A stretch of 64,000 nt of DNA from an uncultured Prevotellaceae bacterium. Lineage in GTDB: Bacteria; Bacteroidota; Bacteroidia; Bacteroidales; Bacteroidaceae. The stretch lies in assembly GCA_900318995.1 (NCBI GenBank), contig ONMR01000005.1, forward strand, positions 1 to 64,000. The letters are read 5' to 3'. The notes beneath the pieces were generated by a model that was not told the origin of the DNA, searched no databases, and worked only from the letters and a program-made list of their open reading frames with translations. Below are positions 34,974-43,514 of the stretch, piece by piece (positions within the stretch are counted from its first letter, which is position 1; every line of letters starts with the position of its first letter). The translations under genes and the position numbers were made by a program.

Positions 34974-36222
34974 ACAGATAACAGCCTTATCGGCACTCTT
35001 TGTTTTTGTCTCTTCCGGCATCTGCCCGGTCAAGGCGCAAACCGGAGTGAATTCACCATACTCCAGATACGGGATAGGGACGCTCTCAGACCAGTCTACT
35101 GGAATAACCAGGTCCATGGGAGGTATCGGTGCAGGTTTCAGACATCCCAATACACTTAACCTTAAGAATGCGGCCTCTTACTCTGATATAGATACACTGA
35201 CTTTTGTGGCAGATCTCGGCTTTACCTTGCAGAACGGCAATTTCAGCGAGAATGATGTAAAGGTCAACGCCCGTAATGCCTATATCAGCCATATGGCTAT
35301 GCAGTTCAGGATACTGCCCAAGGTGGGAATGACCGTGGGATTCGTGCCTTTCTCAAATGTGGGTTACAACTATTCCAACCAGGAACTTGTACGTCGCGAT
35401 GAGGACGGTGAGATAACCGCGACAAACAGTTATGCGGGAACAGGTGGAATAAGGCAGTTCATGGCCGGTCTGGGATGGCGCACCACCGAATGGCTCTCAT
35501 TGGGAATGAACGCTTCGTACCTGTCGGGGGACATCACACATTCCGTAATCAATACTTACTCATCGACCGATATCCAGTCAAGAGTAAAGACATACAATGC
35601 CGAGATGGGTGCACTGAAGCTTGATTTCGGTGCACAGGGCACAATCCGGTTCGGCAAGAATGAAAGCCTGGTCCTGGGAGCAACCTTTACTCCGTCACAG
35701 AGACTGGAGAGTGACACATACGTTACGGATGCCCATTCCACCAGTGATTCAACGGTGATAGCCGATGCGTTCTCATTCCCGGATCTCATTTCGGCCGGAT
35801 TCACCTATAAGTGGAAAAATCACATGGTTGGTGCTGATGTCTCATATGAGACATGGTCCAAGGCAACATTCTTTGGCCAGAAAACCGGTCGTGACAGACT
35901 GTCGGCATCGGCCGGATTCATGTTCAGGCCTGATGAAATGAGCCGCAGCCTGTTCAAGCGTACTTCATATCAGGTGGGCATGAACTTTTCACAGCCGTAT
36001 TTCAATGTGGGAAACTCCAAAGGACCCATGCAGTTTGGCGTAAGTGCAGGACTTTCCATGCCGCTTACATCATCCTATAACAGTATGTCTTATCTGCATA
36101 TATCGGGAGAATATGTACGCGTACAGCCTCTGGTCAAGGGAATGATAACTGAAAACTACATAAGGATAAACCTGGGAGTCACATTTATGGAACGCTGGTT
36201 TATGAAACTTATGGTGGATTGA
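34957..36222 (+). CDS. Outer-membrane beta-barrel protein
   Basis: A 421-residue exported protein with signal peptide MKKIFKQITALSALFVFVSS, then NSPYSRYGIGTLSDQSTG and a Gly-rich GGIGAGFRHP segment. Many amphipathic strands run to the end (MTVGFVPFSNVGYNYS, MVGADVSYETWSKATFFG). This resembles a FadL/OmpP1-like Bacteroidota barrel family common in this phylum, without an assigned cargo. The ATG at 34957 overlaps coaX by 17 bases; the upstream part of the frame is coaX antiframe. It heads a close-packed envelope gene set with a TPR protein, LptC and a CNNM protein. Confidence 0.8.
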   Translation: MKKIFKQITALSALFVFVSSGICPVKAQTGVNSPYSRYGIGTLSDQSTGITRSMGGIGAGFRHPNTLNLKNAASYSDIDTLTFVADLGFTLQNGNFSENDVKVNARNAYISHMAMQFRILPKVGMTVGFVPFSNVGYNYSNQELVRRDEDGEITATNSYAGTGGIRQFMAGLGWRTTEWLSLGMNASYLSGDITHSVINTYSSTDIQSRVKTYNAEMGALKLDFGAQGTIRFGKNESLVLGATFTPSQRLESDTYVTDAHSTSDSTVIADAFSFPDLISAGFTYKWKNHMVGADVSYETWSKATFFGQKTGRDRLSASAGFMFRPDEMSRSLFKRTSYQVGMNFSQPYFNVGNSKGPMQFGVSAGLSMPLTSSYNSMSYLHISGEYVRVQPLVKGMITENYIRINLGVTFMERWFMKLMVD

Positions 36223-36277
36223 TTTAACCAAATATGTGTTTACAATATCTTATTATTGAGAATTAATTATTCGGAAT

Positions 36278-37654
36278 ATGAAAAAGTTTGGATTGATTGC
36301 CCTTGCGTTTGTAACAGCAACAGGGGTTTACGCACAGAAAGGTGTGGAAGACGGTTCCCGTTACGGTCACGGTCAGGATAGTATAGATACCTGGCGTCAC
36401 ATCAGCATGTATCAGGAGTATTACAAGACAAATGACTTCAAGGAGGCATATGAGCAGGGATGGCAGGACGTATTCCGCGATGCTCCTCTTGCATCCGTAA
36501 ATACCTACAATTACGGAATTAAGATTCTGCGTAATCTTTACAATGATGCAAAGAAGGAGAAGAATGAGGAGCTGATGGCCAAGTATTCGGATGAGTTGTT
36601 CCAGGTGTACGAGCAGCGCCTTAAGTATCTGGACCAGCTTAATGCCATTGCCAAGAACAAGGTTACCGAGGCTGAGATCTGGGGCCAGTATGGTCATGAC
36701 TACACATCATATAATCCCAAGGTATCCATATCAAGGGCTTATGAGATTCTGCATAAGGCCGTTGAACTGGGTAAGGGAGAGACTCAGTACTATGTACTTG
36801 ATGACCTGATGAGAGTTTCCGCTCAGCGTTTTGCTAACAAGAAAGACAATGACGAGTACCGCGACGCACTCATCCAGGATTATCTGGATTGCGCAGGTTA
36901 TATCGATATGTTCATTGAACTGCAGACAGATGATGACATCATTGAAAAAGCTTCTAAGGTAAAGGAGAATATCGACGGCCGTTTCATCAATAGCGGTGCT
37001 GCAGACTGCGATAGGCTGCAGGCTATCTACGGTCCCAAGATCGAGAACAAGAAGGATGATTTTGAGTACCTGAGCAAAGTCGTTAAGGTTATGACCGTAT
37101 TTGACTGCAAGTCAAGCGACGCTTACTTTAAGGCTGCCGAGTATGCTCACGCACTTTCACCGACCGCTCAGACCGCCAAGAGCCTTGGTCGTCTCTACCT
37201 TACACAGCGTGAGGACACGGAAAAGGCACTTGAATATTACAATCAGGCAATTGAACTTGATGAAGACAGCAAGAGCAAGGCTGACACCTATTATTACATC
37301 GCTACTCTGTACATGTCAAAAGAGAAGTATGACAACAGCCGTTCAAACGTTCAGAAGTGCATCTCCAACAATCCTAACAAGGGTGAAGCATACATTCTTC
37401 TGGCTCAGCTCTACGCTTCAAACATCAACTGGTCAAATGAGCCGGCTTTGAACCGTTGCGCATATTTTGCAGTCATCGACAAGTTGGAGCAGGCCAAGAG
37501 AATGGATCCTTCGGTTGCCGAGAGGGCAAATGACCTGATCAGCCAGTACAAGAAGCAGACACCACAGGTTGAGGATCTCTTCATGCTCGGAATCAAGGCA
37601 GGTGACAAGGTCGAGGTAAAGGGCTGGATAAACGAGACCGTTACAGTAAGATAA
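36278..37654 (+). CDS. Exported TPR-repeat protein
   Basis: A 458-residue protein with a signal peptide (about 1-19, ending GVYAQ). The N-terminal region has EAYEQGWQDVFRDAP. Helical TPR-type repeats are clearest at about residues 300-390 (SLGRLYLTQREDTEKALEYY, then TYYYIATLYMSKEKY). Such periplasmic TPR proteins act as assembly scaffolds. The stop is directly followed by the lptC ATG, suggesting translational coupling and a role near LPS or outer-membrane biogenesis; that role is inference. Confidence 0.8.
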   Translation: MKKFGLIALAFVTATGVYAQKGVEDGSRYGHGQDSIDTWRHISMYQEYYKTNDFKEAYEQGWQDVFRDAPLASVNTYNYGIKILRNLYNDAKKEKNEELMAKYSDELFQVYEQRLKYLDQLNAIAKNKVTEAEIWGQYGHDYTSYNPKVSISRAYEILHKAVELGKGETQYYVLDDLMRVSAQRFANKKDNDEYRDALIQDYLDCAGYIDMFIELQTDDDIIEKASKVKENIDGRFINSGAADCDRLQAIYGPKIENKKDDFEYLSKVVKVMTVFDCKSSDAYFKAAEYAHALSPTAQTAKSLGRLYLTQREDTEKALEYYNQAIELDEDSKSKADTYYYIATLYMSKEKYDNSRSNVQKCISNNPNKGEAYILLAQLYASNINWSNEPALNRCAYFAVIDKLEQAKRMDPSVAERANDLISQYKKQTPQVEDLFMLGIKAGDKVEVKGWINETVTVR

Positions 37655-38245
37655 ATGACACATACCACCGGTCCGGAACCGATGAGGATAAGAATGTACC
37701 TGGCAACCGCCGTCCTGGCGGTTGTCTCGTCGTTTTTCTGCTTGTCTTGCGGAAACAAGGACAAGCAACTTGGACCGGCTATTACAAGTCGCGATTCCAC
37801 ATCCGTTGTAACTACGTGTGGAGTGGATATGCTCATATCAGAGAACGGAGTGATACGATATCATGTCATTGCCGAAGAGTGGAAGTATTTTGACAAGATG
37901 AAACCTCCTTTCTACAGTCTGGAGAAGGGTGTGTTCCTGGAGATACTGGATTCTCTGATGAATCCTGAGTCAGTCCTTAGGGCCGATACAGCATATTACA
38001 TGGAGGATTCGGAACTTTGGCATCTTATTCATAACGTTCACGCCGAAAACACCAAAAAGGAGGAATTCGATACTCAGGAACTGTTTGTCAACAACCGCAG
38101 TGACAAAATGTATTCCGACAGCCTTATCAGGATAAAACAGGATAAGCAGATAATCGTAGGTCATGGCTTTACTTCCAACGGTAATCTGACCGAATATACA
38201 ATACGCAAGACAGAGGGGGTATTCCCTGTAACCGACACCAAATGA
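37655..38245 (+). CDS. lptC: LPS export protein LptC, lipoprotein-like
   Basis: A 196-residue protein of the LptC family that passes LPS from the inner-membrane LptBFG transporter to the periplasmic bridge. A hydrophobic N-terminus ends in FFCLSC, so it may be lipidated. The beta-jellyroll follows with ISENGVIRYHVIAEEWKYFD, YSLEKGVFLEILD and ADTAYYMEDSELWHLIHNVH. The ATG at 37655 directly follows the TPR gene stop; an internal ATG at 37682 would also give a good signal. Its stop overlaps the next start by 4 bases. Confidence 0.85.
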   Translation: MTHTTGPEPMRIRMYLATAVLAVVSSFFCLSCGNKDKQLGPAITSRDSTSVVTTCGVDMLISENGVIRYHVIAEEWKYFDKMKPPFYSLEKGVFLEILDSLMNPESVLRADTAYYMEDSELWHLIHNVHAENTKKEEFDTQELFVNNRSDKMYSDSLIRIKQDKQIIVGHGFTSNGNLTEYTIRKTEGVFPVTDTK

Positions 38246-39513
38246 GCCACACTCTGCTGATAATGCTTGTCGCGCTGTTCTTTTCGGCGCTATTTTCGGG
38301 TCTTGAGATAGCTTTCGTATCGGCCGACAGGCTCCGCTTTGAGATGGATGTCGAGAGACATACGTTCAGTTCACGTCTGCTTGAGAGGTTTTTCCGCAAT
38401 CCTAATATCTACATATCTACTATGCTGGTGGGCAATAATATCGCCCTTGTGCTGTACAGTACAATGATGGCCCATCTCATAGAGATGCTGTTGGCTAAGG
38501 TGCCGGGTTTTCATATAGGCAATGAATTCCTGCTGGTCCTGATTGAGACATTGGTTTCGACTGCAGTAGTTATTGTGATAGGTGAGTTTGTGCCCAAGAC
38601 GATATTCCGTTCCAATCCGAACGGCAAGCTTAATATCCTGGCTTTCCCTATCTATTTGATTTACATCATTCTCTACCCGATATCGCTCTTTACGACCTGG
38701 CTGGCCCGTATCATTCTGAGGCTGCTGGGTGTCAGGATAGACAAGGAGAATGCCGACAAAGCATTCTCTAAAGTGGATCTGGACTATTTTGTGCAATCGG
38801 GCCTGTCCGGAACCGAACAGGACAGCCAGCCGGATTCGGAAGTCCGCATTTTCCAGAACGTATTGGATTTTTCGAACGTGAAGATACGTGACTGCATGGT
38901 GCCGCGCAATGAGGTCTGTGCCGTCGAAAAAGGGGTTTCATGGAACTTGTTGAGAGAGCGCTTTATAGAGACAGGTTACTCAAAGATACTTGTGTATCAA
39001 GAGGATATGGATCATATCATAGGCTATATCCATTCTTCGGAACTGTTCCGTCACAAGGATGACTGGCGCGATCATATTCAGGCTGTTCCTTTTGTCCCCG
39101 AAACGCTTGCCGCCCAAAAGCTGATGAAGCAGCTGATGGCGCGTAAGAAGAGCATTGCCGTGGTTGTGGATGAGTTCGGGGGAACATCAGGAATAGTCTC
39201 TCTTGAGGATATAATTGAGGAGATATTGGGTGATATTGAGGATGAACATGACGTGATGAACCTCATAGCCAAGAAAACGGACGACGGCTACCTGCTCTCG
39301 GGTCGTATGGAGATAGACAGGGTGAATGAGATGTTCGGTCTGAATATTCCAGAGTCGGATGAGTATATGACCATAGGAGGCCTGATACTGAGTAAGGCCA
39401 AAGGCTTCCCTAAAGTAAATGAAAAAATCCAGGCGGGGGATTACTGCCTGCGAGTCCTAAAGAAAGGAGAGACCAAAATAGAGCTTGTAGAACTGACCGT
39501 GAAACACTCCTGA
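38242..39513 (+). CDS. CNNM/CBS-domain membrane protein (CorC/GldE-like)
   Basis: A 423-residue membrane protein. The DUF21/CNNM transmembrane domain (about 1-170) shows LFFSALFSGLEIAFVSADR and GNNIALVLYSTMM. Two CBS domains (about 190-320) follow, with MVPRNEVCAV and KSIAVVVDEFGGTSGIVSLE, and then a C-terminal CorC/HlyC domain (about 335-423). CNNM proteins are linked to magnesium or sodium transport; GldE in gliding Bacteroidota has the same architecture. Its ATG overlaps the lptC stop (ATGA). Confidence 0.88.
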   Translation: MSHTLLIMLVALFFSALFSGLEIAFVSADRLRFEMDVERHTFSSRLLERFFRNPNIYISTMLVGNNIALVLYSTMMAHLIEMLLAKVPGFHIGNEFLLVLIETLVSTAVVIVIGEFVPKTIFRSNPNGKLNILAFPIYLIYIILYPISLFTTWLARIILRLLGVRIDKENADKAFSKVDLDYFVQSGLSGTEQDSQPDSEVRIFQNVLDFSNVKIRDCMVPRNEVCAVEKGVSWNLLRERFIETGYSKILVYQEDMDHIIGYIHSSELFRHKDDWRDHIQAVPFVPETLAAQKLMKQLMARKKSIAVVVDEFGGTSGIVSLEDIIEEILGDIEDEHDVMNLIAKKTDDGYLLSGRMEIDRVNEMFGLNIPESDEYMTIGGLILSKAKGFPKVNEKIQAGDYCLRVLKKGETKIELVELTVKHS

Positions 39514-39553
39514 GTGCGAATAATGCATATTTTCTTATAAATAAGGTGCAGAA

Positions 39554-39585
39554 TTGGCATTAAAGAACAATTTTTAGTAATTTTG
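39554..39585 (+). promoter_or_regulatory. Promoter of the PpiD/SurA-like gene
   Basis: TTG at 39554-39556 and TAATTTTG at 39578-39585 are separated by 21 bases, a good match to the Bacteroidota consensus. The -7 box lies 63 bases before the ATG at 39649. Confidence 0.55.
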
Positions 39586-39648
39586 TGCGCTTTTTACACG
39601 CATAGGCGTGAATAACCCGGATAAAACAAATAAAAACAACAATAAGAA

Positions 39649-41784
39649 ATGGCAACATTACAGAAAATCAGAAGCAAAGGACCACTGCTTCTTATCGTTA
39701 TCGGCCTTGCTATGCTGGCCTTCATTCTTGGTGACGCATGGAAGATCATACGTCCCACTCAGGGCATTCAGTTTGTAGGAAACATTGCAGGCGAGGACAT
39801 CACCGCAATGGAATTCCAGAAGGAACTGGAGATTTATACCGATGTGGTTAAGTTCGCTAACCAGATCAGTGATGTAACTGAGGAGATGCAGAATTCTCTC
39901 AAGGATGAGGTCTGGTCAACAATGGTCCGCAACCGTATACTGGATAAGGAGGCCAAGGCATTAGGTCTTGTGGTTACGGATCAGGAGGTGAAGGATGCAA
40001 TAGAGCGTGGTGAAGATGATATGCTTGCCAGCACACCTTTCAACGGAGCAGACGGAAAGTTTGATCCCGATTTCCTCAAGAAAGTCATTGCATTCTATCT
40101 GGAACTCGACCCTCAGACAGTATCTCCCGAAGAGTATGAGTACTATCACAGTTTGTATAACTACTGGCTCTTTGTTGAGCAGAACATGAAGAGTTCATTG
40201 CTCTACAACAAGTATGTATCTCTTGTAAGGGCTGCTATGGTATCTAATCCTGTTGCGGCTAAGAACTCATTCGACAACCGCATCATGAGGACCGATGTCC
40301 TGATGGCTTCTCTGCCTTATTCCGCAATTCCTGACGCTGATGCCAATATTACCGCATCAGACATCAAGAACGTATACAATGAGCATAAGAACGCTCTTTA
40401 CAACTATGCCGAGAACCGCGACATCGTCTATATAGACTATGAGATCACTCCCAGCGATGCAGACCGCAAGTCACAGCTTGAGGAGATGAATGAGGTGGTT
40501 GGCCAGCTGGAGTCGGAAATGGATGATTACGCATCATTTGTACGCCGTTCAGGCTCAGATATTGCTTACAGCGAGGTTGCACGTTCAGCTAAGAACCTGC
40601 CTGTTGATGTGGCTGAAAGACTGGATTCAGTTAAGGTAGGCGGTGTGTTCGGTCCTTTCTATGACGGAATTGAGGATACATACAACGCATTCAAGCTCTT
40701 GAGCGTTGTCAAGGGTTATGACTCAATACAGTTCAGTGTCATGCAGGTTGTTGCTGATGACGCCGAAGCAATTTCTGCACGCGCAGACAGTATAGAGAAT
40801 GCCGTAAAGAAGGGTGCTGATTTTGCTGAGATTGCTGCCAAGTATGGCCAGACATCGGTTGCACAGTGGCTGGCAGCTGACGCATATGAGCCTGCAACCA
40901 TAACAGGAGATAACGCCATCTATCTTAACAAGCTGAACAGCATGAAGAAAGGCGAAGTTGCCGTTCTCAACCTGAGCGACGCTACAATTGTTATCAAGGT
41001 GTTTGATGTCAAGAATCCTGTTGACAAGTACAATACGGTTATTGTAAAGCGTCCGGTTCAGTTCAGTGAGACAACCAGCAATGATGCTTATAACAAGCTG
41101 AGCGCATTCCTGTCAGTTAATACTACCGTTGATGATCTTAAGGCAAATGCTGAGAATTCAGATTTTCACCTGCTCTATTATCCCGGTTTCCAGAGCTATA
41201 GCCACAACGTGGCAGGCGTTGCCAAGTCAACTGAGGCTCTGCGTTGGACATTCGGTGCTCAGGAGGGTGAGGTATCACGTATCTATGAAGTAGGCGGTGC
41301 AAATGATCATCTGCTTGTTGTAGGTGTTGAGAAGATCAATCCGCGTGGCACTATCAGTATAGAGGATGCAACAGCAACACTTTCACTGACTGCTCTCAAC
41401 AACAAGAAGTTTGAGATGCTCAAGGGACAGCTTGCCGGAAAGAGCTTTGATCAGCTTAAGTCTGTTGAGGGAATTCAGATTGACACCATCAGGTCAGTGA
41501 ATTTCAATAACGACGCATTTGTTTCATCAATCTATGCAAATGAGGCTACCGTAGGTTCGAGCGTCTTTAATCTTGAACAGAATGAGCTTACCCTTCCTAT
41601 GAAGGGCTCTAACTGTGTATTTGTTGCCGAGAAGATTACGCCCGACTCTTATACAGCCGAGTTTGATGAGAACTCAGAAAACCTGCGTGTACGCACCATT
41701 ACATCAAGCCGTATCATGAGCGGCCTTCTTGAGGAACTCTACTATCAGGCCAAGGTTGTTGATGACCGCTACAAGATCTTCTAA
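39649..41784 (+). CDS. PpiD/SurA-like membrane-anchored periplasmic foldase
   Basis: A 711-residue protein with one N-terminal membrane anchor (LLLIVIGLAMLAFILGDAW, about 12-30), a SurA-N-like helical domain (EITAMEFQKELEIY-type segment to about 220), and a parvulin-like region. The latter includes VARSAKNLPVDVAERLDSVK, GVFGPFYDGIEDTYNAFKLL and ADFAEIAAKYGQ (about 290-420), followed by a second, more divergent half. It is expected to fold outer-membrane proteins at the outer face of the inner membrane. It has its own promoter and terminator. Confidence 0.87.
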   Translation: MATLQKIRSKGPLLLIVIGLAMLAFILGDAWKIIRPTQGIQFVGNIAGEDITAMEFQKELEIYTDVVKFANQISDVTEEMQNSLKDEVWSTMVRNRILDKEAKALGLVVTDQEVKDAIERGEDDMLASTPFNGADGKFDPDFLKKVIAFYLELDPQTVSPEEYEYYHSLYNYWLFVEQNMKSSLLYNKYVSLVRAAMVSNPVAAKNSFDNRIMRTDVLMASLPYSAIPDADANITASDIKNVYNEHKNALYNYAENRDIVYIDYEITPSDADRKSQLEEMNEVVGQLESEMDDYASFVRRSGSDIAYSEVARSAKNLPVDVAERLDSVKVGGVFGPFYDGIEDTYNAFKLLSVVKGYDSIQFSVMQVVADDAEAISARADSIENAVKKGADFAEIAAKYGQTSVAQWLAADAYEPATITGDNAIYLNKLNSMKKGEVAVLNLSDATIVIKVFDVKNPVDKYNTVIVKRPVQFSETTSNDAYNKLSAFLSVNTTVDDLKANAENSDFHLLYYPGFQSYSHNVAGVAKSTEALRWTFGAQEGEVSRIYEVGGANDHLLVVGVEKINPRGTISIEDATATLSLTALNNKKFEMLKGQLAGKSFDQLKSVEGIQIDTIRSVNFNNDAFVSSIYANEATVGSSVFNLEQNELTLPMKGSNCVFVAEKITPDSYTAEFDENSENLRVRTITSSRIMSGLLEELYYQAKVVDDRYKIF

Positions 41785-41878
41785 TTGAAAATTGAAAATT
41801 GAAAAAGCCTCGCAAATTTTGCGAGGCTTTCTTATTTAACGCAGGTGTTTGAGAATTTTCAATTTTCAATTCTCAATT
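41783..41878. repeat. Bidirectional terminator framed by AATTGAAA inverted repeats
   Basis: The core hairpin AAAGCCTCGC (41804-41813) with GCGAGGCTTT (41821-41830) ends both the foldase gene and, in reverse, ilvC. It is framed by a three-unit ATTGAAAA array (41783-41805) and its inverted copy (41856-41878), which agree at 22 of 23 bases. The repeats reach the stop codon of the foldase gene and nearly that of ilvC. Confidence 0.85.
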
Positions 41879-41884
41879 TTCAAT

Positions 41885-42925
41885 TTAATTGTTCTCAGGG
41901 CGCAGCTTGCGTACAACGGCACCGGTCTGCCACATCTCGCTGTCGCGCAGGGCAGCCAGCTCCTTCTCAAGACCCTCACGGTAGCCGGGCTTTGAGTTGC
42001 TGTCTATTGATATCTGAGCCTCGTTACCGCACTTAACGCTGGCATAGAGCTTCTGAACGACGGGCTTGATGGCATCGTGGAACGGGCCCATCCAGTCCAA
42101 AGCACCGCGCTGTGCAGTAGTTGAGCAGTTGGCGTACATCCAGTCCATACCCTTCTGAGCAAACAGAGGCATAAGTGACTGGGTAAGTTCCTCGACAGTC
42201 TCGTTGAATGCCTCAGAGGGAGTGTGACCGTTCTCACGCAGAACCTCATACTGAGCCAGCAGCAGACCCTGTATGGCACCCATCAGTGAACCGCGCTCAC
42301 CGGTAAGGTCGGATGTGGCCTCGCGTACGAATGTGGTCTCAAACAGGTAACCTGAACCTATACCGATACCGAATGCCAGAACCTTGTCAAGAGCATGACC
42401 TGATGCATCCTGATATACAGCGTATGAGCTGTTCAGGCCACGGCCCTCCAGGAACATTGTACGCAGCGATGTACCCGAGCCCTTGGGAGCAACCATGATA
42501 ACATCGATATCCTTGGGAGGAACAACGCCTGTGCGGTCGTTCCATGTGATGGCGAATCCGTGTGAGAAATAGAGAGTCTTGCCTGCGGTCAGGTAAGGCT
42601 TGATGTTGGGCCACTGCTGCATCTGAGCGGCATCGGACAGAAGCATGCAGATGATGGTACCCTTCTGGGCAGCCTCCTCGATAGAGAACAGTGTCTTGCC
42701 GGGAACCCAACCGTCGGCTACTGCCTTCTCAAATGTCTTGCCCTGACGCTGGCCAACTATCACGTTGAAACCGTTGTCGCGCAGGTTGCAAGCCTGACCG
42801 GGACCCTGAACGCCGTAACCTATAACTGCGATTGTCTCATTCTTGAGTATCTCGCGGGCTTTCTCCAGCGGGAACTCCTCACGTGTCATAACCTCTTCTA
42901 TGACACCTCCGAAATTCATTTTCAT
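41885..42925 (-). CDS. ilvC: Ketol-acid reductoisomerase
   Basis: A 346-residue NADPH enzyme converting acetolactate to dihydroxyisovalerate. The cofactor motif IAVIGYGVQGPGQ is near residues 33-45, and the specificity loop reads IVGQRQGKTFE. VIMVAPKGSGTSLR and the C-terminal metal-binding knotted domain (SDLTGERGSLMGAIQGLLLA) follow. An alternative start is the second Met. It is the last gene of the ilv operon, 30 bases after ilvN, and ends at the repeat-framed terminator. Confidence 0.97.
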   Translation of the reverse strand: MKMNFGGVIEEVMTREEFPLEKAREILKNETIAVIGYGVQGPGQACNLRDNGFNVIVGQRQGKTFEKAVADGWVPGKTLFSIEEAAQKGTIICMLLSDAAQMQQWPNIKPYLTAGKTLYFSHGFAITWNDRTGVVPPKDIDVIMVAPKGSGTSLRTMFLEGRGLNSSYAVYQDASGHALDKVLAFGIGIGSGYLFETTFVREATSDLTGERGSLMGAIQGLLLAQYEVLRENGHTPSEAFNETVEELTQSLMPLFAQKGMDWMYANCSTTAQRGALDWMGPFHDAIKPVVQKLYASVKCGNEAQISIDSNSKPGYREGLEKELAALRDSEMWQTGAVVRKLRPENN

Positions 42926-42955
42926 AGTTTTGTGTAGTATTTAAAAAAGTTACTG

Positions 42956-43510
42956 TTATTCTTTCTTGCCGTAACGGGCCTCCATCTTGTCCAGATACTC
43001 GTTTACATGCTCAATGCGGGCGCGGGTGATGGCAACGCGGCCCGAACTTACAAACTGCAGCATGCCGCCCTGCGCGGTAAGCTCGTGGTTCAGTGCAATT
43101 ATATCCTCGGTCAGTCCGCTCTTCTCGATTACAGAGAATGTGGAGTTTACCTCAATCAGTTTGGCGCCGTAACGGCGTATTATCTTGGACATCTCGGGGT
43201 TCTCGGTGAGCACACTGGTTACCACCTTATATAATGCCACCTCCTGCATGAATATCTCATCGTCGGTAAAGTACTGGCACTGCAGCACATCCACCTTTTT
43301 TTCAATCTGGTCCACAATCTTGACTATGGTCTCCTTGTCTGCCATAGCGGTTATGGTATAGCGGTGTACGCCCGGTATTGACGATGCCGATACGTTCAGG
43401 CTCTCAATGTTTACCTGACGGCGCGTGAACACTGCGGTAACCTGATTCAGGATACCGGCTATGTTCTCTGAGTGAACTATCAGCGTGTAAAGTCTCTTTT
43501 CGTTCTCCAT
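42956..43510 (-). CDS. ilvN: Acetolactate synthase small (regulatory) subunit
   Basis: A 184-residue regulatory subunit with an N-terminal ACT domain (LYTLIVHSENIAGILNQVTA, then RRQVNIESLNVSASSIPGV) that senses branched-chain amino acids. A second C-terminal ACT-like domain follows (SGLTEDIIALNHEL...GRVAITR). It sits 4 bases after ilvB, typical of a stoichiometric partner. Length is slightly above the usual 160-175. Confidence 0.93.
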   Translation of the reverse strand: MENEKRLYTLIVHSENIAGILNQVTAVFTRRQVNIESLNVSASSIPGVHRYTITAMADKETIVKIVDQIEKKVDVLQCQYFTDDEIFMQEVALYKVVTSVLTENPEMSKIIRRYGAKLIEVNSTFSVIEKSGLTEDIIALNHELTAQGGMLQFVSSGRVAITRARIEHVNEYLDKMEARYGKKE

Positions 43511-43514
43511 ATCT

